Of a DNA stretch of 64,000 bases, positions 1 through 7,909 are shown one piece after another (positions within the stretch are counted from its first letter, which is position 1; each line of letters opens with the position of its first letter). Location: assembly GCA_015664885.1 (NCBI GenBank), contig DQPL01000064.1, positions 62,001-126,000 of the forward strand, in the 5' to 3' direction. The stretch comes from Gemmatimonadota bacterium (GTDB lineage Bacteria > Gemmatimonadota > Gemmatimonadetes > Longimicrobiales > Gaopeijiaceae). The notes below the pieces were generated by a model. That model worked only from the letters and a program-made list of their open reading frames with translations. It had not been told where the DNA came from and did not search any database. The position numbers and the translations under genes are program-made.

Positions 1-1
1 G

Positions 2-1114
2 TTCCTTCGACTCACGGCAGCCACCGCAGGCACACTGGCGCTGGGAATCACCCCCCACGCACTCGCGGCCTCACCCATCCCGCGCCCGGTTCCCCCCGCA
101 AAGAGGGCGATCAGGATTCTCATCCTCGGAGGCACCGGATTCATCGGGCCCTACCAGGTGCGTTACGCGCTGGAACGAGGCCACACGGTCACGCTCTTCA
201 ATCGCGGACGCACCAACACACATCTGTTTCCCGGTGTGGAACGCCTCGTGGGGGACCGCAACGGCCAGCTCGCCGCGCTCGCGGGGCGGACCTGGGATGC
301 CGTAATCGACAACTCCCGCGCCAACCCGGAATGGGTGCGCCTATCGGCCGAATTCTTGAAGGACTCCGTCGACCGATACTTCTACGTCTCCTCGCGCTCG
401 GCGTACGCCGATACCAGCCGGGTGCCCATGACCGCGGACGCCCCGACGTTCACGTACGAGACGGCCGGTATCAGCCGGGATGCCGAGCCCCTGCCGTACG
501 GCTTGGCGAAAGCGCTCTCCGAGAGAGTGGCTCAGCGGATCTTCGTGGGACGTGTGAACATCGTGCGGCCCGGGCTCATCATCGGCCCCGACGACGAGTC
601 CGACCGCTTCACTTACTGGCCCGTGCGCATCCAGCGCGGCGGTGAGGTGCTGGCGCCGGGTGATGGGTCGGATCCCGTGCAGATCATCGATGTGCGCGAC
701 CTTACCGAGTGGATGATCCGCATGGCCGAGGACGGCACGGCCGGCGTGTTCAACGGCATTGGGCCCGGGACGCCACGGCCGATGGCCGAGCTGCTCTACG
801 GGATTCGGGGCGTGACTACCGCCGAGACGACCTTCACCTGGGTGAACCTCGAGTTCCTCACCGAGATCGGGGTTCGACCGTACTCCCACATGCCTGTCTG
901 GCGCCCTCCCACGGAAGGATACGAGGGCTTCGCGCGATTCGACCTCACGCCCGAGATCGAAGCCGGGCTGACATTCCGGCCTCTCGCGGTCACCGCCCGA
1001 GACACACTCGAGTACCATTTCTCCCGATCACCCGAGCGGCAAGCAAACCTGCGGGCCGGCATCTCCGCGGACCGCGAAGCCGAGGTGCTGGCTGCCTGGC
1101 ACGCCCGACGCTAG
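2..1114 (+). CDS. NAD-dependent epimerase/dehydratase-like protein, Tat-exported, 5' end outside window
   Basis: The reading frame is open from base 2, so the true start lies upstream. The first visible residues (FLRLTAATAGTLALG...) look like the hydrophobic part of a twin-arginine signal, followed by a Pro-rich linker. Next comes a Rossmann glycine motif GGTGFIGP (bases 128-151) and further on a YGLAKALSE stretch where the SDR YxxxK sits. A GTG at 158 would remove the glycine motif and is therefore not the start. This architecture fits secreted epimerase/isoflavone-reductase-like proteins, which probably bind NAD(P) and act on a sugar or other small molecule; the substrate cannot be told. 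A small hypothetical gene follows on the same strand. Confidence 0.85.
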   Translation, partial: FLRLTAATAGTLALGITPHALAASPIPRPVPPAKRAIRILILGGTGFIGPYQVRYALERGHTVTLFNRGRTNTHLFPGVERLVGDRNGQLAALAGRTWDAVIDNSRANPEWVRLSAEFLKDSVDRYFYVSSRSAYADTSRVPMTADAPTFTYETAGISRDAEPLPYGLAKALSERVAQRIFVGRVNIVRPGLIIGPDDESDRFTYWPVRIQRGGEVLAPGDGSDPVQIIDVRDLTEWMIRMAEDGTAGVFNGIGPGTPRPMAELLYGIRGVTTAETTFTWVNLEFLTEIGVRPYSHMPVWRPPTEGYEGFARFDLTPEIEAGLTFRPLAVTARDTLEYHFSRSPERQANLRAGISADREAEVLAAWHARR

Positions 1115-1146
1115 CGACGAGGCCAAGGAGCGTGCTACCGGAGTGG

Positions 1147-1419
1147 GTGGACTCCGCCGCATTGAGCAGAGTCGTGCGCATCGATCTGGGCCTTGAGGGT
1201 GCGTGGAGCGAGACAGTCTGTTGCGTCTGGGACCCGGAGCACGGCTTCCGCGGTGTCCCGACTGGTTTCGCGGTGCATCACGAGTTGCGTCCCGCACTCG
1301 AGCTCTACATGCCGGAGGGCCGGATCGGCATTCATTGCGCGCTCGAGATCGACGAGACCTTCGCGATCGACATCGAGCGCTTGCGGCAGATCGCGCAGCA
1401 AGTCGAACAAGCGGTTTGA
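1147..1419 (+). CDS. hypothetical protein, about 90 aa
   Basis: A short open frame follows the epimerase gene. An AAGGAG at 1125-1130 lies 16 nt before the GTG at 1147; another in-frame GTG at 1132 is too close to that site, so the start is uncertain. The product contains a plausible alpha/beta pattern (SRVVRIDLGLEGAWSETVCC...) and ends in an amphipathic helix (IERLRQIAQQVEQ). There is no signal peptide or membrane segment. I do not recognise a family. It may be an intact small protein or the tail of a decayed gene, since several nearby genes are truncated. Confidence 0.4.
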   Translation: MDSAALSRVVRIDLGLEGAWSETVCCVWDPEHGFRGVPTGFAVHHELRPALELYMPEGRIGIHCALEIDETFAIDIERLRQIAQQVEQAV

Positions 1420-1451
1420 CCAACGGCGGCGCGTAGACTGAGAATCTACGC

Positions 1452-1855
1452 CTATGGGTCCGGCGGCCCGTCCAGGAAAACGGTATCGGCGGCTAGCTCC
1501 TCGAAGCACAAGTTGACCGTGCGCCCTTCGGTACGGGTCCTGTGAACCGTGCCTGCCGTACCGTCACAGCTTGCCAGGGCTCGAGGCGAAGGGTCCGGCC
1601 GTCCGCCAAATCGACGAGAAGGCAGCCCTCGACGACCAAGAAGAGCTCATCCGAGGTTGGATGGTGATGCCAGGGGTAGTCCCCGTCGAAGACAACAAGT
1701 CGCAGGCAGTGCTGGTTCACACGATTGACCACGATGTTGCTGTAACCATCGGCCGCCTCAGTACTCTCGACGACCAGGTCTATTACTCGGAGAGGAGGAT
1801 ATCCCACAGGCTCGTCCCCGTACGACTCGGCAGTGACAGAGGGGTCGTCTACCAT
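1452..1855 (-). pseudogene. cupin-domain protein, interrupted by a frameshift
   Basis: The frame starts MVDDPSVTAESYG and shows a typical small cupin core: YPWHHHPTSDELFLVVEG gives the first metal-binding motif (H-H-x-E type), then a second strand pair ends at WQAVTV. Near base 1558 the reading frame breaks. The expected continuation (PAGTVHRTR..., ending FLDGPPDP and a stop at 1452) is present in the next frame, so one base (probably a C after GTAC) is missing. This is either a recent pseudogene or a sequencing error. It is the last gene of the minus-strand catabolic operon; its start codon lies one base after the stop of the SnoaL-like gene. Confidence 0.72.
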
Positions 1856-1856
1856 G

Positions 1857-2255
1857 CTAAAACATCGTGTTGGAGTGAGCCGCCTCTTCCGGAACGATCT
1901 GAAGCACGTCCCAATGCTCCACGATCCACCCATCCGCATCCAACCGAAAAATGTCGATCCCGGCCCAATCACTGTCTTTGTCCGTGGGCCATTCCTGATG
2001 GCAGTGCAAGACCACATGGTCCCCCTCGGCAAAAACTCGCTTGAAGGTGACCGGCTTGCCCGGATACTCGTCGGCCGTGCGCTCAAAATACTCGATGAAC
2101 GCCTCTTTGCCTTCCGCGACATGAGGGTTGTGCTGCGTGTAGCGCTCGCCGACGTAACGCTCGATCGCCTCCCGCGGGCGGCACTGGTTGAACATCAAGT
2201 CGTAGAACGCCTTCACCGTCTCCTTGTTCTGCTGCAAGCGCTCTCGGTTAGGCAC
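1857..2255 (-). CDS. SnoaL-like / NTF2-fold protein
   Basis: The product is about 132 aa from a GTG start ([23 protein letters not shown]), preceded by a good GGAGG at nine bases. The start overlaps the stop of the upstream VOC gene (GTGCCTAA), so translation is probably coupled. The pattern Y-x2-H-N-P-H-V-A-E-G, an aromatic-rich central sheet and the ending [19 protein letters not shown] are characteristic of SnoaL-like polyketide-cyclase/isomerase fold proteins. These form small cone-shaped pockets for hydrophobic ligands. The substrate is unknown. The company of a VOC protein, cupin and alpha/beta hydrolase suggests breakdown of a ring or halogenated compound. Confidence 0.82.
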   Translation of the reverse strand: MPNRERLQQNKETVKAFYDLMFNQCRPREAIERYVGERYTQHNPHVAEGKEAFIEYFERTADEYPGKPVTFKRVFAEGDHVVLHCHQEWPTDKDSDWAGIDIFRLDADGWIVEHWDVLQIVPEEAAHSNTMF

Positions 2256-2751
2256 GGAGCAAGTCCTCCAAATCCAGAGCTCGCGTGAACATCTGCAAGC
2301 CGCCAGCAGAATCCCGGGGCCAATCCTGCCACGGTCGGTCGTAGTAGAGCTCGACACCGTTACGATCAGGGTCCCGCAGATAGAGGGCCTCGCTAACGCC
2401 GTGGTCTGCTGCACCCTCCAGCGGGATGGAAGACTCGAGGAGTCGGCGGAAGGCGGTCGCTAGGGCAGCCCGGTTTGGGTAGCGAAAAGCAACGTGGTAG
2501 AGGCCGGTCGAGCCGGCTGGCGGCGGGTTACCCCCGCTCGATTCCCACGTGTTCAGACCAACGTGATGATGGTATCCCCCTGCCCCAAGGAATGCAGCAT
2601 CGTCCCCCATCCTTTGCGTGACCTCGAATCCCAGCGCATCGGAGTAGAAGCGGATGGACCGCTGCAAATCCGCGACCTTGAGGTGAACGTGACCGACAAC
2701 CGCTGCCGGATCTATGGCGCTCGATGGCGGCGACTCAATCTCGTTGCTCAC
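2248..2751 (-). CDS. VOC-family (glyoxalase/extradiol dioxygenase-like) protein
   Basis: About 167 aa from GTG at 2751, with GGAAGG nine bases upstream; an ATG at 2832 lies inside the preceding gene and is less likely. A single VOC domain is visible: [18 protein letters not shown] gives the first metal His, [10 protein letters not shown] the second and GVELYYD the Glu ligand. The spacing and the GLNTWES motif resemble CatE-type catechol-2,3-dioxygenase-like proteins. It likely binds a divalent metal and acts on an aromatic or keto substrate in the cytoplasm. It sits between the alpha/beta hydrolase and the SnoaL-like gene, overlapping the latter by eight bases. Confidence 0.86.
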   Translation of the reverse strand: MSNEIESPPSSAIDPAAVVGHVHLKVADLQRSIRFYSDALGFEVTQRMGDDAAFLGAGGYHHHVGLNTWESSGGNPPPAGSTGLYHVAFRYPNRAALATAFRRLLESSIPLEGAADHGVSEALYLRDPDRNGVELYYDRPWQDWPRDSAGGLQMFTRALDLEDLLRA

Positions 2752-2815
2752 GAGTCTCGTGCCTTCCGCGGGAGAAGAAGTCACAGGTCGAAGAGCTGGG
2801 CCCGGGCCCAACGCC

Positions 2816-3952
2816 CTAGCGCCTGATGTCATACCCCGCCGGACTGTATCTCACCGCCCCGGGAAATACCATGTCCTCAATGTCTGAGTGCCCCACAAAA
2901 ACGGCCGACGCAGGTGATCCTCGTCTAGCGTTGGATAGCAACTGGCCGCCTTCGTCATCTCTTGTCGGTATCTCACCGCTCAGCGCCAGGCGAACGACCC
3001 TAGCCATTTCCTCGGGTTCATCCCGCTGCGGGTAATGTCCCGCGGTCGGCATGTACCAAAGCGAGCTCTCGACGGGCCTGTCGTTCAGATAGGTAGACCA
3101 CACGTGGTTCGCGATGCGCACGGGATTCACCGGGTCTAACAGGCCCCAGATGTACGCCACCGGAATGGGGCTGCTCGGAAGAATAGCGAGCCAGCGATAC
3201 TCGTTCGCCACTCGCTCGAGCAAGTATTTGCCGACACCCAGTCTGGCACCAATCCCATCGTTGAACGCTTCAATATCGGCATACGCCAACTGCACGGGCG
3301 TGCCCTCGGTCCGGCGCGGAAGTGCTTGGCGCCTGGCCGTTTCCGCCGGTCCTCTGACCGGATCGAGTAGGACGGTCTGCTGCGGGAACAGATTCGCGAG
3401 CGGTAGGAACATCCCGCTGTTCGACATGAAGTGGTACGTCACTTCATACGGGTTGCTCTCGTTGGACAGGTAGTCGGACAGAAAAGCCAGACCCACGCTG
3501 ACGCCGCGGTCGTGGGTGAATAGGCTGAAGCTCGTTAGGCCCAGGATGTCCGTCACATAGTGGTCGACGAGCTTGGCGTCGTCCTCGAGCATGTAGGAGT
3601 AGCCGCCCTGGGGCTTGTCGGAGAACCCAAAGCCGGGGAAGTCCAGAGTGGCTACGAAATAGTCGTCCTCCAGGAACTCGATCATCTCCCGGAAGTCGAA
3701 ACTCGACGCGGGATATCCGTGCAATAGGACGAGCGCCGGGTTGGTGCGAGAGCCGAACGTCCGGTACGCGACCTGAACGCTCTGACCATTGTTGTTCGCG
3801 GTGGTAGAGGTCCACTCGAAGAACTGCGAGGCCTGATACCAGTCTTCCGCCAGGGGCGAGTGGAACGTGAAGTCTGTTTGTTGGGCAGAAGCGGGCACTG
3901 CGAGCAGGCTCGCGCCGCATAGCGCCGCTACTACCAGCTGTCGGGTCTTCAT
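2816..3952 (-). CDS. exported alpha/beta-hydrolase (epoxide hydrolase / haloalkane dehalogenase type)
   Basis: 378 aa beginning with a signal peptide (MKTRQLVVAALCGASLLAVPASAQ). The oxyanion motif HGYPASS is followed by a nucleophile elbow THDRGVSVG. The nucleophile is therefore an Asp, as in epoxide hydrolases and haloalkane dehalogenases rather than esterases. The acid Asp lies in the GLLDPVNP segment and the catalytic His in AGHYPQRDEPEE. The reaction is probably hydrolytic opening of an epoxide or a carbon-halogen bond in the periplasm. It is the first gene of the minus-strand operon that continues with VOC, SnoaL-like and cupin genes. The divergent neighbour is the amidase, with about 240 bp of shared regulatory DNA. 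Confidence 0.9.
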   Translation of the reverse strand: MKTRQLVVAALCGASLLAVPASAQQTDFTFHSPLAEDWYQASQFFEWTSTTANNNGQSVQVAYRTFGSRTNPALVLLHGYPASSFDFREMIEFLEDDYFVATLDFPGFGFSDKPQGGYSYMLEDDAKLVDHYVTDILGLTSFSLFTHDRGVSVGLAFLSDYLSNESNPYEVTYHFMSNSGMFLPLANLFPQQTVLLDPVRGPAETARRQALPRRTEGTPVQLAYADIEAFNDGIGARLGVGKYLLERVANEYRWLAILPSSPIPVAYIWGLLDPVNPVRIANHVWSTYLNDRPVESSLWYMPTAGHYPQRDEPEEMARVVRLALSGEIPTRDDEGGQLLSNARRGSPASAVFVGHSDIEDMVFPGAVRYSPAGYDIRR

Positions 3953-4192
3953 GGATCGTCGCCTCTGCGCAGTGTGAAACGGCCGCTGGATTTCCTAAAG
4001 AAGCATTCTATCGCCCAATCCAACAGGCGACCTTGGGTCAGAACTTCCACCACCGGACCGACCTTGACGCTGAGTCCGCCCGTACGGTTTCTGGAGCGCG
4101 TCGCCAAGCGCTTCAGCTGCGCGCAGACGGATGGCAGGGGGAGAGCAGGAGCTCGCCTGGCCAGTGGAGACACGTCGGCACACTTTGACGGC

Positions 4193-5779
4193 ATGCTCAA
4201 GACTATCTCGCGCGTGTGTGTGGTCACGCTGGCAGCCGTGGTGTCTGCCCCTGCCGCGTTCCTCGCCCCGCCCCTGGCCGCCCAGACCTTCGACGTCGTC
4301 GAGGCCACTATCGCTGATGCACACACGGCGATGGTGGCCGGTGACCTGACGTGCCACGCGCTCGTTCAGGGCTACCTCGACCGCATCGCGGCATACGACC
4401 AGGTCGGCCCCCGGCTCAACACCGTCCAGAACCTGAACCCGCGCGCGCTCGAGTTGGCGGACTCCCTCGACCAGGCATTGCAGTCGGGAGCGCCGACGGG
4501 GCCCCTACATTGCGTCCCGGTGCTGCTGAAGGACCAGGTGGAGACGAGCGACATGCCGACCACGTACGGCTCGGCGCTCTTCAAAGACTTCGTCTCCTCG
4601 CGGGACGCGACGATCGTCACGCGGATGAAGGACGCCGGCGCGATCATCCTCGCGAAGACCAACATGGGCGAGTTCGCGTCACGCTACGTGGGCTCGGCTT
4701 ATGGCATCATCCGCAATCCGTACGATCCTGACCGCAACCCGAGCGGCTCGTCAGGGGGCACATCAGCCGGCATCGCCGCGAGCTTCGGCATGGTCGGAAT
4801 CGGCGAGGATACGGGTGGCTCGGTCCGGGGGCCCGCAGCCGTGGCCAACCTCGTAGGCCTTAGGCCCACGCTCCAGCTCGTGAGCACGTTCGGCATGATG
4901 CCCGCGAACCCGACGCACGACACCATGGGGCCGATCACCCGGACGGTGACCGACGCGGCGCTCTTGCTCGATGCCATCGCGGGCTACGACCCAAACGACC
5001 CCATCACCGCCGAGGCCGCAGAGGAGGTTCCGAGCACGTACACGACCGCTCTGGACGTTGGGAGTCTCCGTGGCGCTCGCATTGGCGTCGTGCGCCAACC
5101 AATGGACCGCAGCGCTGACCCGTCCTCAGAGGACTATCTAATGGTCAAGGCGGTCATGGACCGCGCGATCGACGAGCTCAGAGGCGCCGGTGCCGAGGTG
5201 CTCGACCCGCTGGTGATCTCCGATCTCGATATCGTCGGTGGCATCGGCAACAACTTCGAGACCGAGCGGGCGACCAACGCCTATCTCGCGGAGCTCACGA
5301 ACCCACCGGTCAGCAGCTTCCGCGACATCCTTCTCTCAGGAGTGGTGGTACCCTGGCGGTCCAGGGGCATGTGGGGAGCCGCCGGCAAGACCACCGACGA
5401 TCCGGGCTACCTCGTGGTGATGCAGAAGCGAGAGAGGATTCGCGTCGCAGTGTACCAGGCGATGGCGGAGCACGAGCTCGACGCGATCGTGTACGCGACC
5501 TTCGACCACCAACCGACGTTGATCGCGCCGGACGTCGAGTCGAACGCGACGCCCAACGACGGATACGGCCGGGGCGACAACCGACAGCTCAGCCCCGCCT
5601 TAGGCTTCCCCGCGCTTACTGTGCCCGCCGGTTTCACGACGGACGATTTACCGGTCGGGCTGGAGTTCCTGGGCCGACCGTTCACTGAGGCGATACTGCT
5701 TGGATTCGCCTACGCGTATGAACAGGCGACCGACCATCGACGCGCGCCCGCGACGACGCCTCGGCTCGGGGGACGCTGA
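4193..5779 (+). CDS. secreted amidase (amidase-signature family)
   Basis: 528 aa from the ATG that begins MLKTISRVCVVTLAAVV, which gives a signal peptide ending in LAAQ; upstream in-frame starts add only low-quality sequence. The amidase-signature catalytic triad is complete: Lys113 in VLLKDQVE, cis-Ser187 in GSSGGTSAG and nucleophile Ser210 in DTGGSVRGPA. The enzyme hydrolyses an amide bond; the natural substrate cannot be read from sequence. Length is normal for secreted members, which resemble GatA but lack its partners. It is transcribed away from the hydrolase operon and ends just before a decayed kinase gene on the other strand. Confidence 0.92.
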   Translation: MLKTISRVCVVTLAAVVSAPAAFLAPPLAAQTFDVVEATIADAHTAMVAGDLTCHALVQGYLDRIAAYDQVGPRLNTVQNLNPRALELADSLDQALQSGAPTGPLHCVPVLLKDQVETSDMPTTYGSALFKDFVSSRDATIVTRMKDAGAIILAKTNMGEFASRYVGSAYGIIRNPYDPDRNPSGSSGGTSAGIAASFGMVGIGEDTGGSVRGPAAVANLVGLRPTLQLVSTFGMMPANPTHDTMGPITRTVTDAALLLDAIAGYDPNDPITAEAAEEVPSTYTTALDVGSLRGARIGVVRQPMDRSADPSSEDYLMVKAVMDRAIDELRGAGAEVLDPLVISDLDIVGGIGNNFETERATNAYLAELTNPPVSSFRDILLSGVVVPWRSRGMWGAAGKTTDDPGYLVVMQKRERIRVAVYQAMAEHELDAIVYATFDHQPTLIAPDVESNATPNDGYGRGDNRQLSPALGFPALTVPAGFTTDDLPVGLEFLGRPFTEAILLGFAYAYEQATDHRRAPATTPRLGGR

Positions 5780-5798
5780 GCCTACCCGCCGCCAGCGA

Positions 5799-7037
5799 TC
5801 AGTCGCCACCTCCCAACCGTGCCATCAGCTCGGTGAACCAGCCGGTCGACACGATGAGTCGTTGGGGGGTGCCGTCCGCCTGATCATTCTGCGGGGCTGC
5901 ATCGAACACCGGAATCAGAAGCCGACCGTCCGGATGAATGTCCTGCAGCCACCCGTTCGCCTCGAAGGGAAGGATGCGCGTGGAAAGCACCTCGAATCCG
6001 TCCTCGGTTCGAACGGACGCCGCGAATATCTGGTCCCGTTTCTGGTACTACAGGGTGGCGCCGTCGGCCGACCACTGCGGGTAGGACTGGGAGGTCACGT
6101 TCGCTTCCCCCTCCGAGACCAGGATCTCTCCTTCCAGATCGGGCCAGCTTCGCACGTAGAGCTGCCGGGTCTTGGTGCGATCGCTCGAATACGCCAGCCA
6201 TCGGCCGTCTGGCGATAGCGAAGCCCCCCGCTCCTGCCAATTGGCATCGAGCAGCGGGCACGCCGGCTCATCATCGTCAATGTTCAAAGCGAAGAGATCG
6301 CCGCTTCGCGCGCCCTCCGTCGAGACGATGAGCGTACCGTCAGCGAGCCACTCGATCGGGTTGTCCGGCTGGTCTGTGCTGGTGACTGGCTCCAAAACAG
6401 TCGACCGGTCTACGGGGCGCACCATGATGTCGTCACCCGAGCGATAGACGATGTGTGTGCCATCAGGCGATCAGATCGGGTTGTGCTGCCCCGAACCACC
6501 CTCGGTCAGGGCCACATCCAAGCCGCGATCCAGATCGAAGATCCACACGTCGTCCGCCCGCACATAAGCCAACAAACGGCCGTCCGGTGAGATTAGGGCA
6601 GCAGGATGTTCTCCGGCTTGATGTCGCGGTGGATGACGTCGCGTTCGTGCGCGTACTGGAGCGCACTCGCCACCGCCTTGGCGATGTGGATCGCCTCGTC
6701 GACCTCGAGCTGGCGCTCCAGGTCCAGCCGCGTGCGAAGCGACTCCCCTTCGACGTACGGCATCACGTAGTAGAGGAACGAGTCCGCTTCACCCGAGTCG
6801 AAGAGCGGCAGGATGTACGGGTGCTGAAACGCCGCCGTGGTCTTGATTTCGCTGATGAAGCGCTCGGCACCGATGACCGCAGCGAGCTCAGGCCGCAGCA
6901 CCTTCACGGGCTTTGCGCTCGTGCTTCAGATCGTCGGCGCGATACACTGTTAGCATGCCACCCGCGCCCAACTCCTCGCCCAAGTCATAGTGGTCAGCGA
7001 GCGCGGCGCGCAGGCGCTCGAAGGTCGATTCGCTCAT
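5799..7037 (-). pseudogene. Ser/Thr protein kinase with TolB/WD40-like propeller, heavily degraded
   Basis: The 5' end is kinase-like: MSESTFERLRAALADHYDLG, a glycine loop GAGGMLTVY, then a frameshift at HERK (about base 6905, two bases lost). It continues in another frame as MKVLRPELAAV through VMPYVEGESL to the catalytic HRDIKPEN. The gene then jumps straight into a C-terminal propeller (LISPDGRLLAYVRADDVWIF), so the rest of the C-lobe, the membrane segment and the start of the propeller are gone. In the propeller frame there are two nonsense codons: TGA at 6471-6473 where W of 'WSPDG' is expected and TAG at 6048-6050 after GATL. The tail ends ELMARLGGGD. Kinase-TolB fusions are frequent in Gemmatimonadota and Acidobacteria. 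It cannot make an active kinase. Confidence 0.86.
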
Positions 7038-7062
7038 GCGCGCATTCTGGCACGCCGGAGGC

Positions 7063-7084
7063 GAGAAGTCACGCGGCACTTCTC
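7063..7084. repeat. short inverted repeat upstream of kinase remnant
   Basis: GAGAAGT and ACTTCTC form a perfect 7-bp inverted repeat separated by eight bases. It lies between the 3' end of the kinase-lipoprotein gene and the start of the kinase remnant, both on the minus strand. There is no T-run, so it is either a weak Rho-independent structure or an operator half-site pair. Confidence 0.3.
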
Positions 7085-7152
7085 ACGATCGCCTTCAGGC
7101 GTCCGAGCAGGTAGCCGACCTGGCCGTGATGCCAGCGAATAAAGGAGAGACC

Positions 7153-7734
7153 CTAGTTCCCTGTGCCTCTGGCTCGGAACTCGCCGGACACTTCGACGTC
7201 TACGACGAAGCCACGGTACGTGGCTGGGATCTGGGCCGTCACCGCCGTGTCCGAACTGGCCAAGTAGACCTTGATGCACACGGCGTCTCCGCAAAGGCCG
7301 ACCGCAGTCCCAGTTACCCCGGACAGCGCCATCACCGTCGGGGTGAGCTCTTCCTGTGCGGCGATGATCGCGCTATCCGGCATGGCGTTCTCCCCTGCGG
7401 AGTCAATCGGGCCCTCGGCAGACTGCTCAGTGGCCGGCACACGGTCTACGCCCTGGCCCCCGCAGGCGGCGGCGCTCCATAGGAGCAGCGCCGCCAGGCA
7501 GAGCGCGAGGATGTTCGGATGCTGCAGCGCCGCTGTCAGCTTGATCTCGTGCAGGAAACGATCGGCCCCGATGACGGCTGCCAGCTCGGAACGAAGCACC
7601 TTGACCGCCACTTTGCGCTCGTGCTCGAGGTCCTCGGCCAAATAGACCGTCGCCATGCCACCCTCGCCGAGGTGGCTCACGATCTTGTATCGATTCGCCA
7701 GGGCGGTCGAGATCGGGCCGGTGTTTTGCGACAT
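7153..7734 (-). CDS. chimeric protein: truncated Ser/Thr kinase N-lobe fused to a lipoprotein
   Basis: The first ~75 residues are an intact kinase N-lobe: MSQNTGPISTALANRYKIVS, glycine loop GEGGMATVY, VAVKVLR Lys and the C-helix Glu in HEIKLTAALQHPNIL. Immediately after HPNIL the sequence becomes ALCLAALLLWSAAACGGQ, a lipoprotein signal with lipobox AAAC, followed by a ~100-residue acidic domain containing SGVTGTAVGLCGDAVCIKVY and ending VDVEVSGEFRARG. That small domain resembles the beta-alpha domain found in some Nal1-like trypsin-family proteins. HRD and DFG motifs are absent, so there is no kinase activity. An internal deletion has apparently joined two genes in frame. A start is supported by AGGGG nine bases before the ATG. 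Confidence 0.7.
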   Translation of the reverse strand: MSQNTGPISTALANRYKIVSHLGEGGMATVYLAEDLEHERKVAVKVLRSELAAVIGADRFLHEIKLTAALQHPNILALCLAALLLWSAAACGGQGVDRVPATEQSAEGPIDSAGENAMPDSAIIAAQEELTPTVMALSGVTGTAVGLCGDAVCIKVYLASSDTAVTAQIPATYRGFVVDVEVSGEFRARGTGN

Positions 7735-7909
7735 GAACGTGTCCCCTAGGTGGCTGTTAGCGCTGACAACATCCTTTGCGGGGCCGGCGGAGCGCAAGCT
7801 GGTCGCGCAACCAAGCTTGCTGCCCCAGTTACCCCCGCATACCGTGCTGCACTCCTTCCGCCATCCCCTCCGGGGGCCTAATTCTCGACCGCAGCATCGG
7901 GACGGATCC

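Noticed and set aside
6471-6473. In-frame TGA in the TolB propeller as another selenocysteine codon
   Set aside because: The expected residue is Trp in a W-S-P-D-G repeat, the same gene has a TAG and a frameshift, and there is no redox fold. It is ordinary decay.
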